From positions 186,001 through 250,000 of the forward strand of contig NZ_JAAGAA010000006.1 of assembly GCF_010435965.1 (NCBI RefSeq): DNA of 64,000 nucleotides, in the 5' to 3' direction. The DNA comes from Crenobacter caeni (GTDB lineage Bacteria > Pseudomonadota > Gammaproteobacteria > Burkholderiales > Chromobacteriaceae). A model generated the notes under the pieces. That model made no database searches, had not been told where the DNA came from, and saw nothing but the letters and a program-made list of their open reading frames with translations. The stretch's first letter is position 1; every line of letters starts with the position of its first letter. Below, in pieces: positions 17,707-25,809 of the stretch. The position numbers and the translations under genes are program-made.

Positions 17707-18270
17707 ATGGAACACCTACGCTGCCCCTGGTGCGGGAGCGATCCGCTGTACACCGCCTACCACGACCATGAGTGGGGCCGCCCCGTGCACGACGACACCC
17801 GCCTCTTCGAGATGCTGCTGCTCGAGGGCGCGCAGGCCGGCCTTGCTTGGATCACCGTCCTCAGGAAGCGCGACGCCTACCGGCAGGCCTTTCATGGCTT
17901 TGACCCGGCGCGCGTCGCGGCGATGGACGACGCGGAGCTGGAAGCCCTGCGGCAAAACCCGGGCATCGTGCGCAACCGGCTGAAGATCGCAAGCGCACGG
18001 CGCAACGCGCGCGTCTTCGTGCAGATGCAGGCCGAACACAGCAGCTTCGCGCGCTGGCTGTGGGCGCACGTCGACGGCCAGCCCATCGTCAACCGCCCGC
18101 TCACCATGGACGACGTGCCCGCGAGCACGCCGCTCTCCGATACGGTCAGCCGGGAACTCAAGAAGGCCGGCATGAATTTCGTCGGCAGCACCATCGTCTA
18201 CGCCTACCTGCAGGCGGTCGGCGTGGTCAATGACCACCTGGCAAGCTGCCCGTGCGCCGACCTTGCCTGA
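17707..18270 (+). CDS. tag: DNA-3-methyladenine glycosylase I
   Basis: 187 residues, the usual Tag length. It removes 3-methyladenine from alkylated DNA in base excision repair. The N-terminus MEHLRCPWCGSDPLYTAYHD followed by HEWGRPVHDDTRLFEMLLLE is diagnostic. The Cys residues near the start and the C-terminal His and Cys residues (NDHLASCPC) form the expected zinc-binding site. ATG at 17707 has AAGGAGGAAA upstream. It shares a 160-bp divergent intergenic region with putA and lies 40 bp upstream of a metallopeptidase gene in the same direction. Confidence 0.95.
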   Translation: MEHLRCPWCGSDPLYTAYHDHEWGRPVHDDTRLFEMLLLEGAQAGLAWITVLRKRDAYRQAFHGFDPARVAAMDDAELEALRQNPGIVRNRLKIASARRNARVFVQMQAEHSSFARWLWAHVDGQPIVNRPLTMDDVPASTPLSDTVSRELKKAGMNFVGSTIVYAYLQAVGVVNDHLASCPCADLA

Positions 18271-18310
18271 GCAGTGACAGCCGCTAGCCTGAGAGCCAGG
18301 AGGTGGTGTC

Positions 18311-19171
18311 ATGCAATGGAAGGATCGTCGCGCCAGCGACAACGTGGAAGACCGCCGGGGGCTTGGCCGAGCGCCGAGGCTGGGCGGCAGGATAGGCATC
18401 GGCACCATCGTGATCGCGCTTGTCGCGTGGTGGCTGTTCGACGTCAACCCGCTGGCCGTGCTGGACCTCGCCGGCAGCGGCGCGCCGGCGACGGAACAGC
18501 AGGTGCCGGCACAGGCGCCGCCAGCGAAAGATGAGCAGGCGCGCTTCGCGTCGGTGATCCTCGCCGACACCGAAGACATCTGGCAAAAACAGTTTGCCGA
18601 CGCCGGGCAGACTTACCGCGCGCCGCTGCTGGTGCTGTTTGCCGGCAGCACACCGACCGCCTGTGGCGAAGGCCAGTCGGCGATGGGCCCGTTCTATTGC
18701 CCGCTCGATGGCAAGGTCTACCTCGATCTCGACTTCTTCCGCACCCTGCACGAGGAACTGGGCGCACCGGGCGACTTCGCGCAGGCCTACGTGATCGCGC
18801 ACGAGGTCGGCCACCATGTGCAGAACCTGCTCGGCGTGTCGGAAAAGGTGCGCGCGCTGCGCTCGCGGATGGACGAGGCCGGCGCCAACGCGCTGTCGGT
18901 TCGCCAGGAGTTGCAGGCCGACTGCCTGGCCGGCGTGTGGGCGCACCACGCAGGCGGCGCACGCAGCATGCTGGAGACGGGCGACCTCGAGGAAGGCCTG
19001 AACGCGGCCGCGCGCATCGGCGACGACACCCTGCAGCGCTCGGCCGGCCGCGCGGTGGTACCCGACAGCTTCACCCACGGCACAAGCGAACAGCGGGTGC
19101 GCTGGTTTAGCCGCGGTTTTGACAGCGGCGACATGCGCGGCTGCGACACCTTCGCCGCCAAGACGCTGTAG
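18311..19171 (+). CDS. YpfJ-family neutral zinc metallopeptidase
   Basis: 286 residues. A short cytoplasmic N-terminus rich in charged residues (MQWKDRRASDNVEDRRG) leads to one membrane helix near 35-55, then a periplasmic domain with the zinc motif YVIAHEVGHHVQNLLGVS. A downstream QELQADCLAGVWAHH supplies the third ligand, in the pattern of YpfJ/KPN_02809 proteins, and the ending RWFSRGFDSGDMRGCDTF is also typical. Family members are annotated as neutral zinc metallopeptidases, but the substrate is not known. ATG at 18311 has GGAGG upstream. The 40-bp gap after tag makes co-transcription possible. Confidence 0.9.
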   Translation: MQWKDRRASDNVEDRRGLGRAPRLGGRIGIGTIVIALVAWWLFDVNPLAVLDLAGSGAPATEQQVPAQAPPAKDEQARFASVILADTEDIWQKQFADAGQTYRAPLLVLFAGSTPTACGEGQSAMGPFYCPLDGKVYLDLDFFRTLHEELGAPGDFAQAYVIAHEVGHHVQNLLGVSEKVRALRSRMDEAGANALSVRQELQADCLAGVWAHHAGGARSMLETGDLEEGLNAAARIGDDTLQRSAGRAVVPDSFTHGTSEQRVRWFSRGFDSGDMRGCDTFAAKTL

Positions 19172-19183
19172 GCCAAACGCAAA

Positions 19184-19215
19184 AAACCCCGCGACGCTTC
19201 GCGGGGTTTCTTTTG
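19184..19215. terminator. Bidirectional intrinsic terminator
   Basis: AAACCCCGCGA and TCGCGGGGTTT pair around a CGCT loop, with an A run on the left and TTTT on the right. It lies between the convergent ypfJ-like and ribonucleotide reductase genes. Confidence 0.9.
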
Positions 19216-19228
19216 GGGGAGTCTGCGC

Positions 19229-22078
19229 TTAGCCGCAGGCGCCGACGTGGCCGCAGGCGGTGCAGAACTCGCAGCCGTCCTTCTTGATCAGCGCGTGGTT
19301 GCCGCACTCCGGGCACTTCTTGCCGGCCAGGGGCTGCACCGACACGTTGGACTCCCCCTCGAACAGGTCGGCCTGCTCGGGAACCATCACGCCCATCTCC
19401 TCGACCGGCACGCCCTCTTCGGTGAGGATACCGAGCATCGCGTAGCGGTGGATCAGCAGGCGTGCGATATACGCGACGGTCGACGGCCAGCTCTGCGACT
19501 TGTCGAGGCCCGGGATGCGCGCGAAGAAGTCGCCCTGCGGCTCGGCGTAGGTCAAGAGCTTACGCAGCTTCATGCCGATCCACGCCGGGTCGATCACGCG
19601 CATGTCGAGGCTGAGCATCTTGCACAGGCCGTCGAGCTCGCTCGGGTAGCTGCCCGCCAGCCACATCGAGAACGGGCGGCGCTGGCCGTTGGGTAGCACC
19701 AGCTCCTTCACGAACAGCACGAAGTCGTCTTCGGTCTGCGGGTTCACCACGTCGACCGACCAGCTCATGGTGCCGTCGGTGCCCGACTTGGGCTCCTTCT
19801 TGGCAAACAGCGCGTCGACCACCGGGGTCGTCTCGCCCGCTTCCACTTCCAGCGCGCCCAGCTGGCTCACGCGGTGCATCACCACCTGCCCAAGCGCGGC
19901 GGCGGCGCTGGTCGCGTAGACGGTCTTCTCGCCCAGCTCGAAGGCGTAGCGCTTGTCGCCGCCGGTCTTGGCCAGCGCCTCGAGCTTGCTCTTGAGCCAC
20001 GCGCGGTCACGGCAGCGCATGTCCATCGACAGCGTCTTGGCGATCGCAGAGAGGCCGCGCTGCTCTTCGGTGGCGTTGACCCAGCACTCGAACGGCGTGC
20101 TGCGGCCGTTCTCGACGTGGCCGACCACCACCGCGAAGTCGCCGGCGTCGCCCTCGACCATATAGGTCCACGACGGGTTGCCTTCCTTCATCTTCGGGCG
20201 GTTCGGCCACTTGAGCGAGGCGAGCGCCGGGCTCGGCGCGGTGTTCAGCGTGATGCGGCGGTCCGGGTCGCCGTCCTGGCTGCCCGACAGGTCTTGCGGT
20301 GCGGCCGAGGTCGGCTCGACCGACAGCACCGAACCGATCACGCTGTTCGGGCGGTAGGTGGTGATGCCCTTCAGGCCGGCGCGCCACGCTTCGAGGTACA
20401 GGCTCTCGAAGTCGGCGAACGGGTAGTCGACCGGCACGTTGACGGTCTTGGAGATCGCGGTGTCGATGAAGGGCGCGACTGCAGCGACCATGTTCATGTG
20501 GTCGAGCGCGCTCATGCTCATCGCCGAGACGAAGTACTCGGGCAGCTTGTCGGTGTCGCCACCCATCATCCGCCACACGCGGTAGGCATGGTCCTCGACC
20601 AGGTACTCCTGCGTGCCGCCGTCGGCCATGCGCTTCTTGCGGGTATAGAACCACGAGAACGGCGGCTCGATGCCGTTGGACGCGTTGTCGGCGAACGCGA
20701 GCGAAATGGTGCCGGTCGGCGCGATCGACAACAGGTGCGAGTTGCGGATGCCGTGCTTCTTGATGCGCGCCTTGATCGCCTCGGGCAGGCGGCTCGCGCA
20801 GTGCGGCTCGGCCAGGTACTTGTCGGCGTCAAACAGCGGGAACGCCCCCTTCTCGATCGCGAGGTCGACCGACGCGTCGTACGCGGCGTCGCGCATCGCC
20901 TCGGAAATCTTGGCCGCGAAACGGCGGCCTTCCTCGCTGTCGTAGCGCAGCTTCAGCATGATCAGCGCATCCCCCAGGCCGGTGAAGCCCAAGCCGACGC
21001 GGCGCTTGTTCTGCGCCTCGCGCTCCTGCTCCTTGAGCGGCCACACGGTCAGGTCGAGCACGTTGTCGAGCATGCGCACCGACATGCGCACCACCTTCTC
21101 GAAGGCCTTGAAGTCGAACGAGGGCTTGTCGCCGAAGGGCTGGCGCACGTACTTGCACAGGTTGACCGAACCCAGATCACAGCAGCCGTAGTCGGGCAGC
21201 GGCTGCTCGCCGCACGGGTTGGTCGACTCGATCACCTCGCAGTAAGAGAGGTTGTTGTCGCGGTTGATCTTCGACATGAAGAGCACGCCCGGCTCGGCGT
21301 GGTCGTAGGTCGAGACCATGATCTGGTGCCACAAGTCGCGCGCACGCACGGTGCGGTACACCCAGCGGCCGTCGTCGCGGCGGTAGCTGTCCGGGAAGGC
21401 ATCGGACGCCGGCTCGACCTCGTGGGTCAACACCCACTCGCCGTCGGCTTCGACCGCCTGCATGAATTCGTCGGAGACGCCGACCGAGATGTTGAAATTG
21501 CGCAGGTCGCCCTGGTCCTTGGCGTGGATGAAGTCCTCCACGTCCGGATGGCTGACGTCGAGCACACCCATCTGCGCGCCGCGGCGCGCGCCGGCGGACT
21601 CGACGGTCTCGCAGCTGCGGTCGAACACACGCATGTACGACACCGGGCCGGACGCGCGGCTGTTGGTGCCCTTGACGCGGGCACCCTTCGGACGGATGCG
21701 GCTGAAGTTGTAGCCGACGCCGCCACCGCGTCGCATGGTCTCGGCCGCCTGCAACAGCGCCTCGTAGATGCCGACCTTGCCGCCTTGCGGCTCGGACACC
21801 GAGTCGGCGACCGGCTGCACGAAGCAGTTAATCAGCGTCGCCTTGAGGTCGGTACCGGCGGCGGAGTTGATGCGGCCGCCCGGGATGAAGCCGTTGTCGA
21901 GGGCCTCGAAGAACAGCGGTTCGAAACGGGACGGGTCCTTTTCCAGCTGGGCCAGCGCGCGCGCGACGCGGTGGCGCACCTCGGCGACCGATTGCTCGCC
22001 CGCCTTGGCGTACTTCTCGAGCAGCACTTCACGCGAGATGTCCTGTTCAGCCATCAAGGCCACGTTTTCCTGTTTCAC
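19229..22078 (-). CDS. nrdJ: Adenosylcobalamin-dependent (class II) ribonucleotide reductase
   Basis: 949 residues. The enzyme reduces ribonucleotides to deoxyribonucleotides with a B12-derived radical and so works with or without oxygen. The active-site motif [20 protein letters not shown], the [13 protein letters not shown] and [13 protein letters not shown] segments and the zinc-finger tail [17 protein letters not shown] then [11 protein letters not shown] are typical of bacterial B12-type reductases. The start is read as GTG at 22078, eight bases after AGGGAG; an ATG eight codons later has a poorer site. No cobalamin riboswitch was seen upstream, but candidate NrdR boxes are there. Confidence 0.93.
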   Translation of the reverse strand: MKQENVALMAEQDISREVLLEKYAKAGEQSVAEVRHRVARALAQLEKDPSRFEPLFFEALDNGFIPGGRINSAAGTDLKATLINCFVQPVADSVSEPQGGKVGIYEALLQAAETMRRGGGVGYNFSRIRPKGARVKGTNSRASGPVSYMRVFDRSCETVESAGARRGAQMGVLDVSHPDVEDFIHAKDQGDLRNFNISVGVSDEFMQAVEADGEWVLTHEVEPASDAFPDSYRRDDGRWVYRTVRARDLWHQIMVSTYDHAEPGVLFMSKINRDNNLSYCEVIESTNPCGEQPLPDYGCCDLGSVNLCKYVRQPFGDKPSFDFKAFEKVVRMSVRMLDNVLDLTVWPLKEQEREAQNKRRVGLGFTGLGDALIMLKLRYDSEEGRRFAAKISEAMRDAAYDASVDLAIEKGAFPLFDADKYLAEPHCASRLPEAIKARIKKHGIRNSHLLSIAPTGTISLAFADNASNGIEPPFSWFYTRKKRMADGGTQEYLVEDHAYRVWRMMGGDTDKLPEYFVSAMSMSALDHMNMVAAVAPFIDTAISKTVNVPVDYPFADFESLYLEAWRAGLKGITTYRPNSVIGSVLSVEPTSAAPQDLSGSQDGDPDRRITLNTAPSPALASLKWPNRPKMKEGNPSWTYMVEGDAGDFAVVVGHVENGRSTPFECWVNATEEQRGLSAIAKTLSMDMRCRDRAWLKSKLEALAKTGGDKRYAFELGEKTVYATSAAAALGQVVMHRVSQLGALEVEAGETTPVVDALFAKKEPKSGTDGTMSWSVDVVNPQTEDDFVLFVKELVLPNGQRRPFSMWLAGSYPSELDGLCKMLSLDMRVIDPAWIGMKLRKLLTYAEPQGDFFARIPGLDKSQSWPSTVAYIARLLIHRYAMLGILTEEGVPVEEMGVMVPEQADLFEGESNVSVQPLAGKKCPECGNHALIKKDGCEFCTACGHVGACG

Positions 22079-22103
22079 GCTGTCATCTCCCTGTTTGTTA
22101 CAA

Positions 22104-22152
22104 AACCAATATATATGCGAGGCAAGCGCGCATGGTACACAAAATGTAGTCG
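22104..22152 (-). promoter_or_regulatory. Two candidate NrdR boxes
   Basis: Against the consensus ACACWATATATWGTGT, positions 22137-22152 match 12 of 16 and positions 22104-22119 match the whole WATATATW core. The boxes are 33 bp apart centre to centre, close to the three helical turns (31-32 bp) usual for NrdR sites, and lie 26-74 bases upstream of the nrdJ start. Confidence 0.45.
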
Positions 22153-22619
22153 ACCCACCACATTGACACGCGCGCCTTTTTGCGCCTTTCCAGCGCGGGC
22201 CGTCCAAGGCCGCCGCAACGCTTGAAGGGCGCGCAGTCTCGCGCAGCACGGCGCAACTGGCAAGGGAAAACCCGGTGGAAATCTTGTGGAAAAAAAGCCA
22301 GCCCGCCTCTGGAAGGACTGGGGCGTTGCGTGCACGCATCAACTGGCAGCCGCTCCCCGCCTCCCCGTCCCCGCCTGCGCCCAAAACAATTGGAACCTAC
22401 CGGATCACGCTCATCCACAAGTCGAATACTAATACCTGTTTTGTTTATGACAAACGGCTTATTTTATATATTTCTGAATGTAGAATAGGTACACTACAGT
22501 ATCTTTTATTGCATGATTGCTCTTGCTGAACATCACTTTTGCCCCCGCCAATGGGTTGCCCTCCGGGCTTGAACATGGAACCGGAGACGCGGTTGAAAAC
22601 CATAAAAAAAGGAAATCAA
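22153..22619. other. Intergenic region between nrdJ and the ImpA-like gene
   Basis: No gene is supported here. The nrdJ side is GC-rich and contains TTTTCCACA on the minus strand at 22285-22293, an exact match to the DnaA box TTWTNCACA, and a near match TCATCCACA at 22411. From about 22430 the sequence turns AT-rich (TTTATATATTTCTGAATG) and probably holds the promoter of the lipoprotein gene. Confidence 0.4.
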
Positions 22620-25490
22620 ATGAAAACTTCGAGAATACCTGTGTTGTTTTTGGTCTCTTGGGCACTCGCAGGCTGCCTGGGCAGCGGCGGCGGCGGCGGC
22701 GAAGCAGGGAACACGCAAACCAACCCAACCACGCCTGACTCCCGGCCTGAAAACGGCGGGGAAATCCCTCCCCTTCCATATGACCCCACGCCCATTGAAC
22801 AGGCCTTGCACACGGGTGACGCGTCCGCGCTGACAGACGCGGATGCCCGCGACTTGCTGGAAGCCGCCCAAGCCGTTGCCATCGCCAGCAAGGCGTCGGC
22901 TCCCAGGATCGCTGACATTGTCCCTGACCTGCCGCCACAACCATTCAATGTCACCGGAAGCAGCCACACGCTGAAGCTGAACAGCATCCGTAGCAGCGTC
23001 CCGCTGCTGCTCACCGCTGACAACAGAACACTGGTCGCGGCCTCCGTCATCGGCAAAGGCCGTGCCATCAGCTATGGCCCCGACCTGATCCCCCGGATCA
23101 ATGGCGACACCAGCCACCCTGCCTACAACTTCGCCAAGAGCACGACCGCCTGGCTGCTGACCGGCAATAAAAACACCTTCCCCTCCACCGTCAGATACGC
23201 CGTGGGCGGCAAGGCCAACGCCAAGAACAACCCCAATGCGCTTCCCGCGCTGCTGCAGGCCGCCGGCGCCACGCCAACGCTCATCAATTGCGACATCCTG
23301 GTCGAAAACAGCTGCTGGCAGGATGCCGACCTGATGGTGGTCTACCAGACTTCAACCGACGATGCAGCGGCAGGCACGCAAACCGCGAAATATCTCGCGG
23401 CAGGCAAACCGGTGCTGTACATCAGCGACCTCGTCAGGCACAGCGGCTTCAATTACAACGTCAACGCCGCACTCAACCTGACCGCAGGGGGACGCCTGCC
23501 GGGAACGGACGAAAAGCCGGTCGGGCTGTTGACGCCCGCACAGATCGCGGCCGCACACGATGAAACCAACAAGATCAGCAAACGCATCGAGCTGGTGGAA
23601 ACCCTGCTGAACAAGGAAGACCTGGCCGCGCCGGCCGACTGGACCGAACACATCGACCTGATCGATTTCATTGCACGCGAATACAAGGGCGAGCAGTTCG
23701 GGCAACCTTGGACCAATATGAACCGCCAGAAGGATGCCTACCAAAACCTGTTCACGATGGGCAGCGACTACGACTTCCACAAATATCTGGTGCTGTGGGC
23801 CGACCTGTACCGGCGCGACCACGCCGTCTACGACAACTCCGTGTCGTACAACAAGGGCAAGCCGATCAGCTTCCTGCGACAGATGGCCTCGGATACCTGG
23901 ACCCACGCGGTCCGTTCGGTCGCCCTGGCGCCCAGGACGTTGGGCCAGTGGATGCCGGCTGCTTCGAAAGATCTGCCCGTCTCGAACACACCGGAAGAAA
24001 TCACCGTCACCATCCCGAACCAGGCCATGGGCAGCACCCTGATCGGCCGGATGGCCGTGCCGGGCAAGGCACTGACGATCGAGGTCGTCGACGACGACGG
24101 AGTTGGCGAACTACTGTTGCGTACCGGTTTTATCCGGCGCTATCCGGAACCCATGCCGGGAAAAGGCACAGAAATGGGTGTTTACCATGCCCCGCGCCTG
24201 CCGGGCGACCACCACACGCTGTTGGATAAAACCCAGCCCAATGTGCGCAATTATTCGATGGGCGGTCCGCTTGTACTGATGTTCCGCGGCAACCCGCAGG
24301 GCGACCGCGTGGTCAAGCTCAGAATCACCGGCACGGCCAAGTATGGCCACTGGGACTATACCCAGCCCATGAGCGAGGCGGAAAAACAGCTCGCAATGGA
24401 GGCCGTCAAATCAGGTATGGGCGGTTGGCTCACCACCAAGTTCGTCGCCGGCGAACTGCAGCAGGCACCGATGCGGGTGGGCAAGGTGGAATCGGTGGAA
24501 GAAGTCGACCAGTGGGCCTACGAAATGCGCAAGTGGGTTTTCCAGTTTAACCATGAGGTACACGGTTACCACAACACCCCTCTGACGCCCAAGCAGGCGG
24601 AACTGTGCACGCAGTTTGGCTGGGACTGCACCAGTCGCGCATATCATGGGGCGCCGGGCGTACAGCATTTCGTCGGCTGGTGGGCACTGTGTGGCTATGC
24701 CTGCTCCGGCAACCCGTCCGACGTGAATGGCAAGACCAAGCCCGAATGGGCATCCCTGCACGAGCTGGGCCACAACACCGTGACCGCCATGGAAACCATG
24801 TACACCTGCGGCACCGAGTGCAACAACAACCTGGTTGCCTCCCTCAGTTGGATGGGAGCGTATGCCGACTCCGGCGGCAGAGTCGGCAGTAAAAACGAAC
24901 GCCTCAGGCACTGGAAGCTTTATGAGTACTTGGCCGGCGCGCGTGCAACAGGCAAAACGGATGAGGCGCTGCGTGCGGATGTCTATGACCGCATCTGGGC
25001 TCAGGGCGACACGTCTGTAAAACTGGCGGTCTCCGTGCAGATAGCAACCCTCTACACCAAGGAGCGGCTGGGCATGACGCATCCAAGTGCTGACAAGCTC
25101 AGAGAATTCATGGGTCTGGTCAATAAGGGCTGGCGCCTCAAGGAAAAGACCTGGGACGGTACCAACAAGCAGTTGTTCGCCATGGGCGCTTATGCAAACA
25201 AGAACGACATCAGCAATGAAGACGGCTTCTACGTGCTGTCGTCCAAGGTGATCGGCAAGGATTTGCGCAAGGTGTTCCAGATGTATGGCTTCAAGCTCGA
25301 CCAGCGGGCGCTCGACTCTGTAGCTGCACTGGGCTTGCCTGTTCAGGACGAAGTGTTCTACGCGCTGCCGCAGGAAGGGTGCAACCGCCTGCACGAAGGC
25401 AAATGGCTAGACCTCAACGGCAAGACCCCCGCCTACCCGACCTGGCACTGTGTAGACAATCCGCAAGTCAGCTGTACGCTAACACCATAA
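22620..25490 (+). CDS. ImpA-like (M60-like) lipoprotein metalloprotease
   Basis: 956 residues. ATG at 22620 has AAGGAA upstream. The lipoprotein signal ends LAGCLGSGGGGG, so the protein is probably anchored in a membrane and exposed or secreted. The N-terminal third has an ImpA/AcfD-type domain (SVPLLLTADNRTLVAASVIG). The catalytic part carries WASLHELGHNTVTAMETMYT with HExxH at about 714-718 and a second Glu at 725, the gluzincin pattern of Pseudomonas ImpA and M60-like enzymes, which cut mucin-type O-glycoproteins. Cys pairs nearby (CTQFGWDCT, CGYACSG, CGTEC) suggest disulphides. The role against glycoproteins is inferred from the family. Confidence 0.85.
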   Translation: MKTSRIPVLFLVSWALAGCLGSGGGGGEAGNTQTNPTTPDSRPENGGEIPPLPYDPTPIEQALHTGDASALTDADARDLLEAAQAVAIASKASAPRIADIVPDLPPQPFNVTGSSHTLKLNSIRSSVPLLLTADNRTLVAASVIGKGRAISYGPDLIPRINGDTSHPAYNFAKSTTAWLLTGNKNTFPSTVRYAVGGKANAKNNPNALPALLQAAGATPTLINCDILVENSCWQDADLMVVYQTSTDDAAAGTQTAKYLAAGKPVLYISDLVRHSGFNYNVNAALNLTAGGRLPGTDEKPVGLLTPAQIAAAHDETNKISKRIELVETLLNKEDLAAPADWTEHIDLIDFIAREYKGEQFGQPWTNMNRQKDAYQNLFTMGSDYDFHKYLVLWADLYRRDHAVYDNSVSYNKGKPISFLRQMASDTWTHAVRSVALAPRTLGQWMPAASKDLPVSNTPEEITVTIPNQAMGSTLIGRMAVPGKALTIEVVDDDGVGELLLRTGFIRRYPEPMPGKGTEMGVYHAPRLPGDHHTLLDKTQPNVRNYSMGGPLVLMFRGNPQGDRVVKLRITGTAKYGHWDYTQPMSEAEKQLAMEAVKSGMGGWLTTKFVAGELQQAPMRVGKVESVEEVDQWAYEMRKWVFQFNHEVHGYHNTPLTPKQAELCTQFGWDCTSRAYHGAPGVQHFVGWWALCGYACSGNPSDVNGKTKPEWASLHELGHNTVTAMETMYTCGTECNNNLVASLSWMGAYADSGGRVGSKNERLRHWKLYEYLAGARATGKTDEALRADVYDRIWAQGDTSVKLAVSVQIATLYTKERLGMTHPSADKLREFMGLVNKGWRLKEKTWDGTNKQLFAMGAYANKNDISNEDGFYVLSSKVIGKDLRKVFQMYGFKLDQRALDSVAALGLPVQDEVFYALPQEGCNRLHEGKWLDLNGKTPAYPTWHCVDNPQVSCTLTP

Positions 25491-25508
25491 GCTGCACATA
25501 AGTCCCCC

Positions 25509-25544
25509 TGCAGGGCCAGACCTGTTCACCGGCCTGGCCCTGCA
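25509..25544 (+). terminator. Hairpin after the ImpA-like gene
   Basis: A perfect 11-bp inverted repeat (TGCAGGGCCAG at 25509-25519, CTGGCCCTGCA at 25534-25544) begins 18 bases past the stop codon. No T run follows, so it may be a weak terminator or an RNA 3' end. Confidence 0.5.
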
Positions 25545-25630
25545 TCCCAGCGACGCCCCAATGACCGGCCAACATCCAGCGATCGCAACGATTCAAATCC
25601 TCGTAAGCATCGCCCCCCTCCACGTGCCGG

Positions 25631-25765
25631 CATGACAGGCTTACAGCAGCGAGACGCAGACAAGTCCAATGAACTTGCCGGGCGACAACAATCGTCTGCG
25701 ATCTGGATGCCGAACACTTCAAACAACCCGATCATTTGAAAAAACTGACAAACCAGCCACTGCCC
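25631..25765 (+). repeat. Diverged direct repeat, copy A
   Basis: Starting at CATGACA this stretch aligns with 29127-29252 for its whole length, with roughly two thirds of bases identical and small gaps. Shared blocks are CATGACA, TTACA, GACAA, ATGCCGAA/GTGCCGAA, CCCGATCATTT and GACAAAC. Copy A lacks the ATG found at the end of copy B. The rest of 25491-25809 shows no gene. Confidence 0.6.
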
Positions 25766-25809
25766 TCGCCGTCAGGCTTTCGGGCGGCAGCAGCCTTGTT
25801 GCGCACGCG

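Noticed and set aside
13549-18270. A 1573-codon open frame on the plus strand across putA and tag
   Set aside because: It is an antisense shadow of putA produced by high GC and codon bias; its products are rich in Arg, Gln and Val without domains, and only its last 187 codons are the real tag gene.
19874-22225. A 783-codon open frame opposite nrdJ
   Set aside because: Antisense shadow; the minus strand encodes an unmistakable ribonucleotide reductase. Similar shadows lie opposite pepN, the M61 peptidase, nhaC, the Ca2+ ATPase and ccoG.
22079-22619. Cobalamin riboswitch before the B12-dependent reductase
   Set aside because: The conserved B12 box (GCCACTG-type and AGYCMGGAGACCTGCC-type blocks) could not be found on the minus strand.
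25580-25605. tRNA fragment or attachment site, from a TTCAAATC T-loop-like sequence
   Set aside because: The flanking five bases cannot pair and no other tRNA arm is present.
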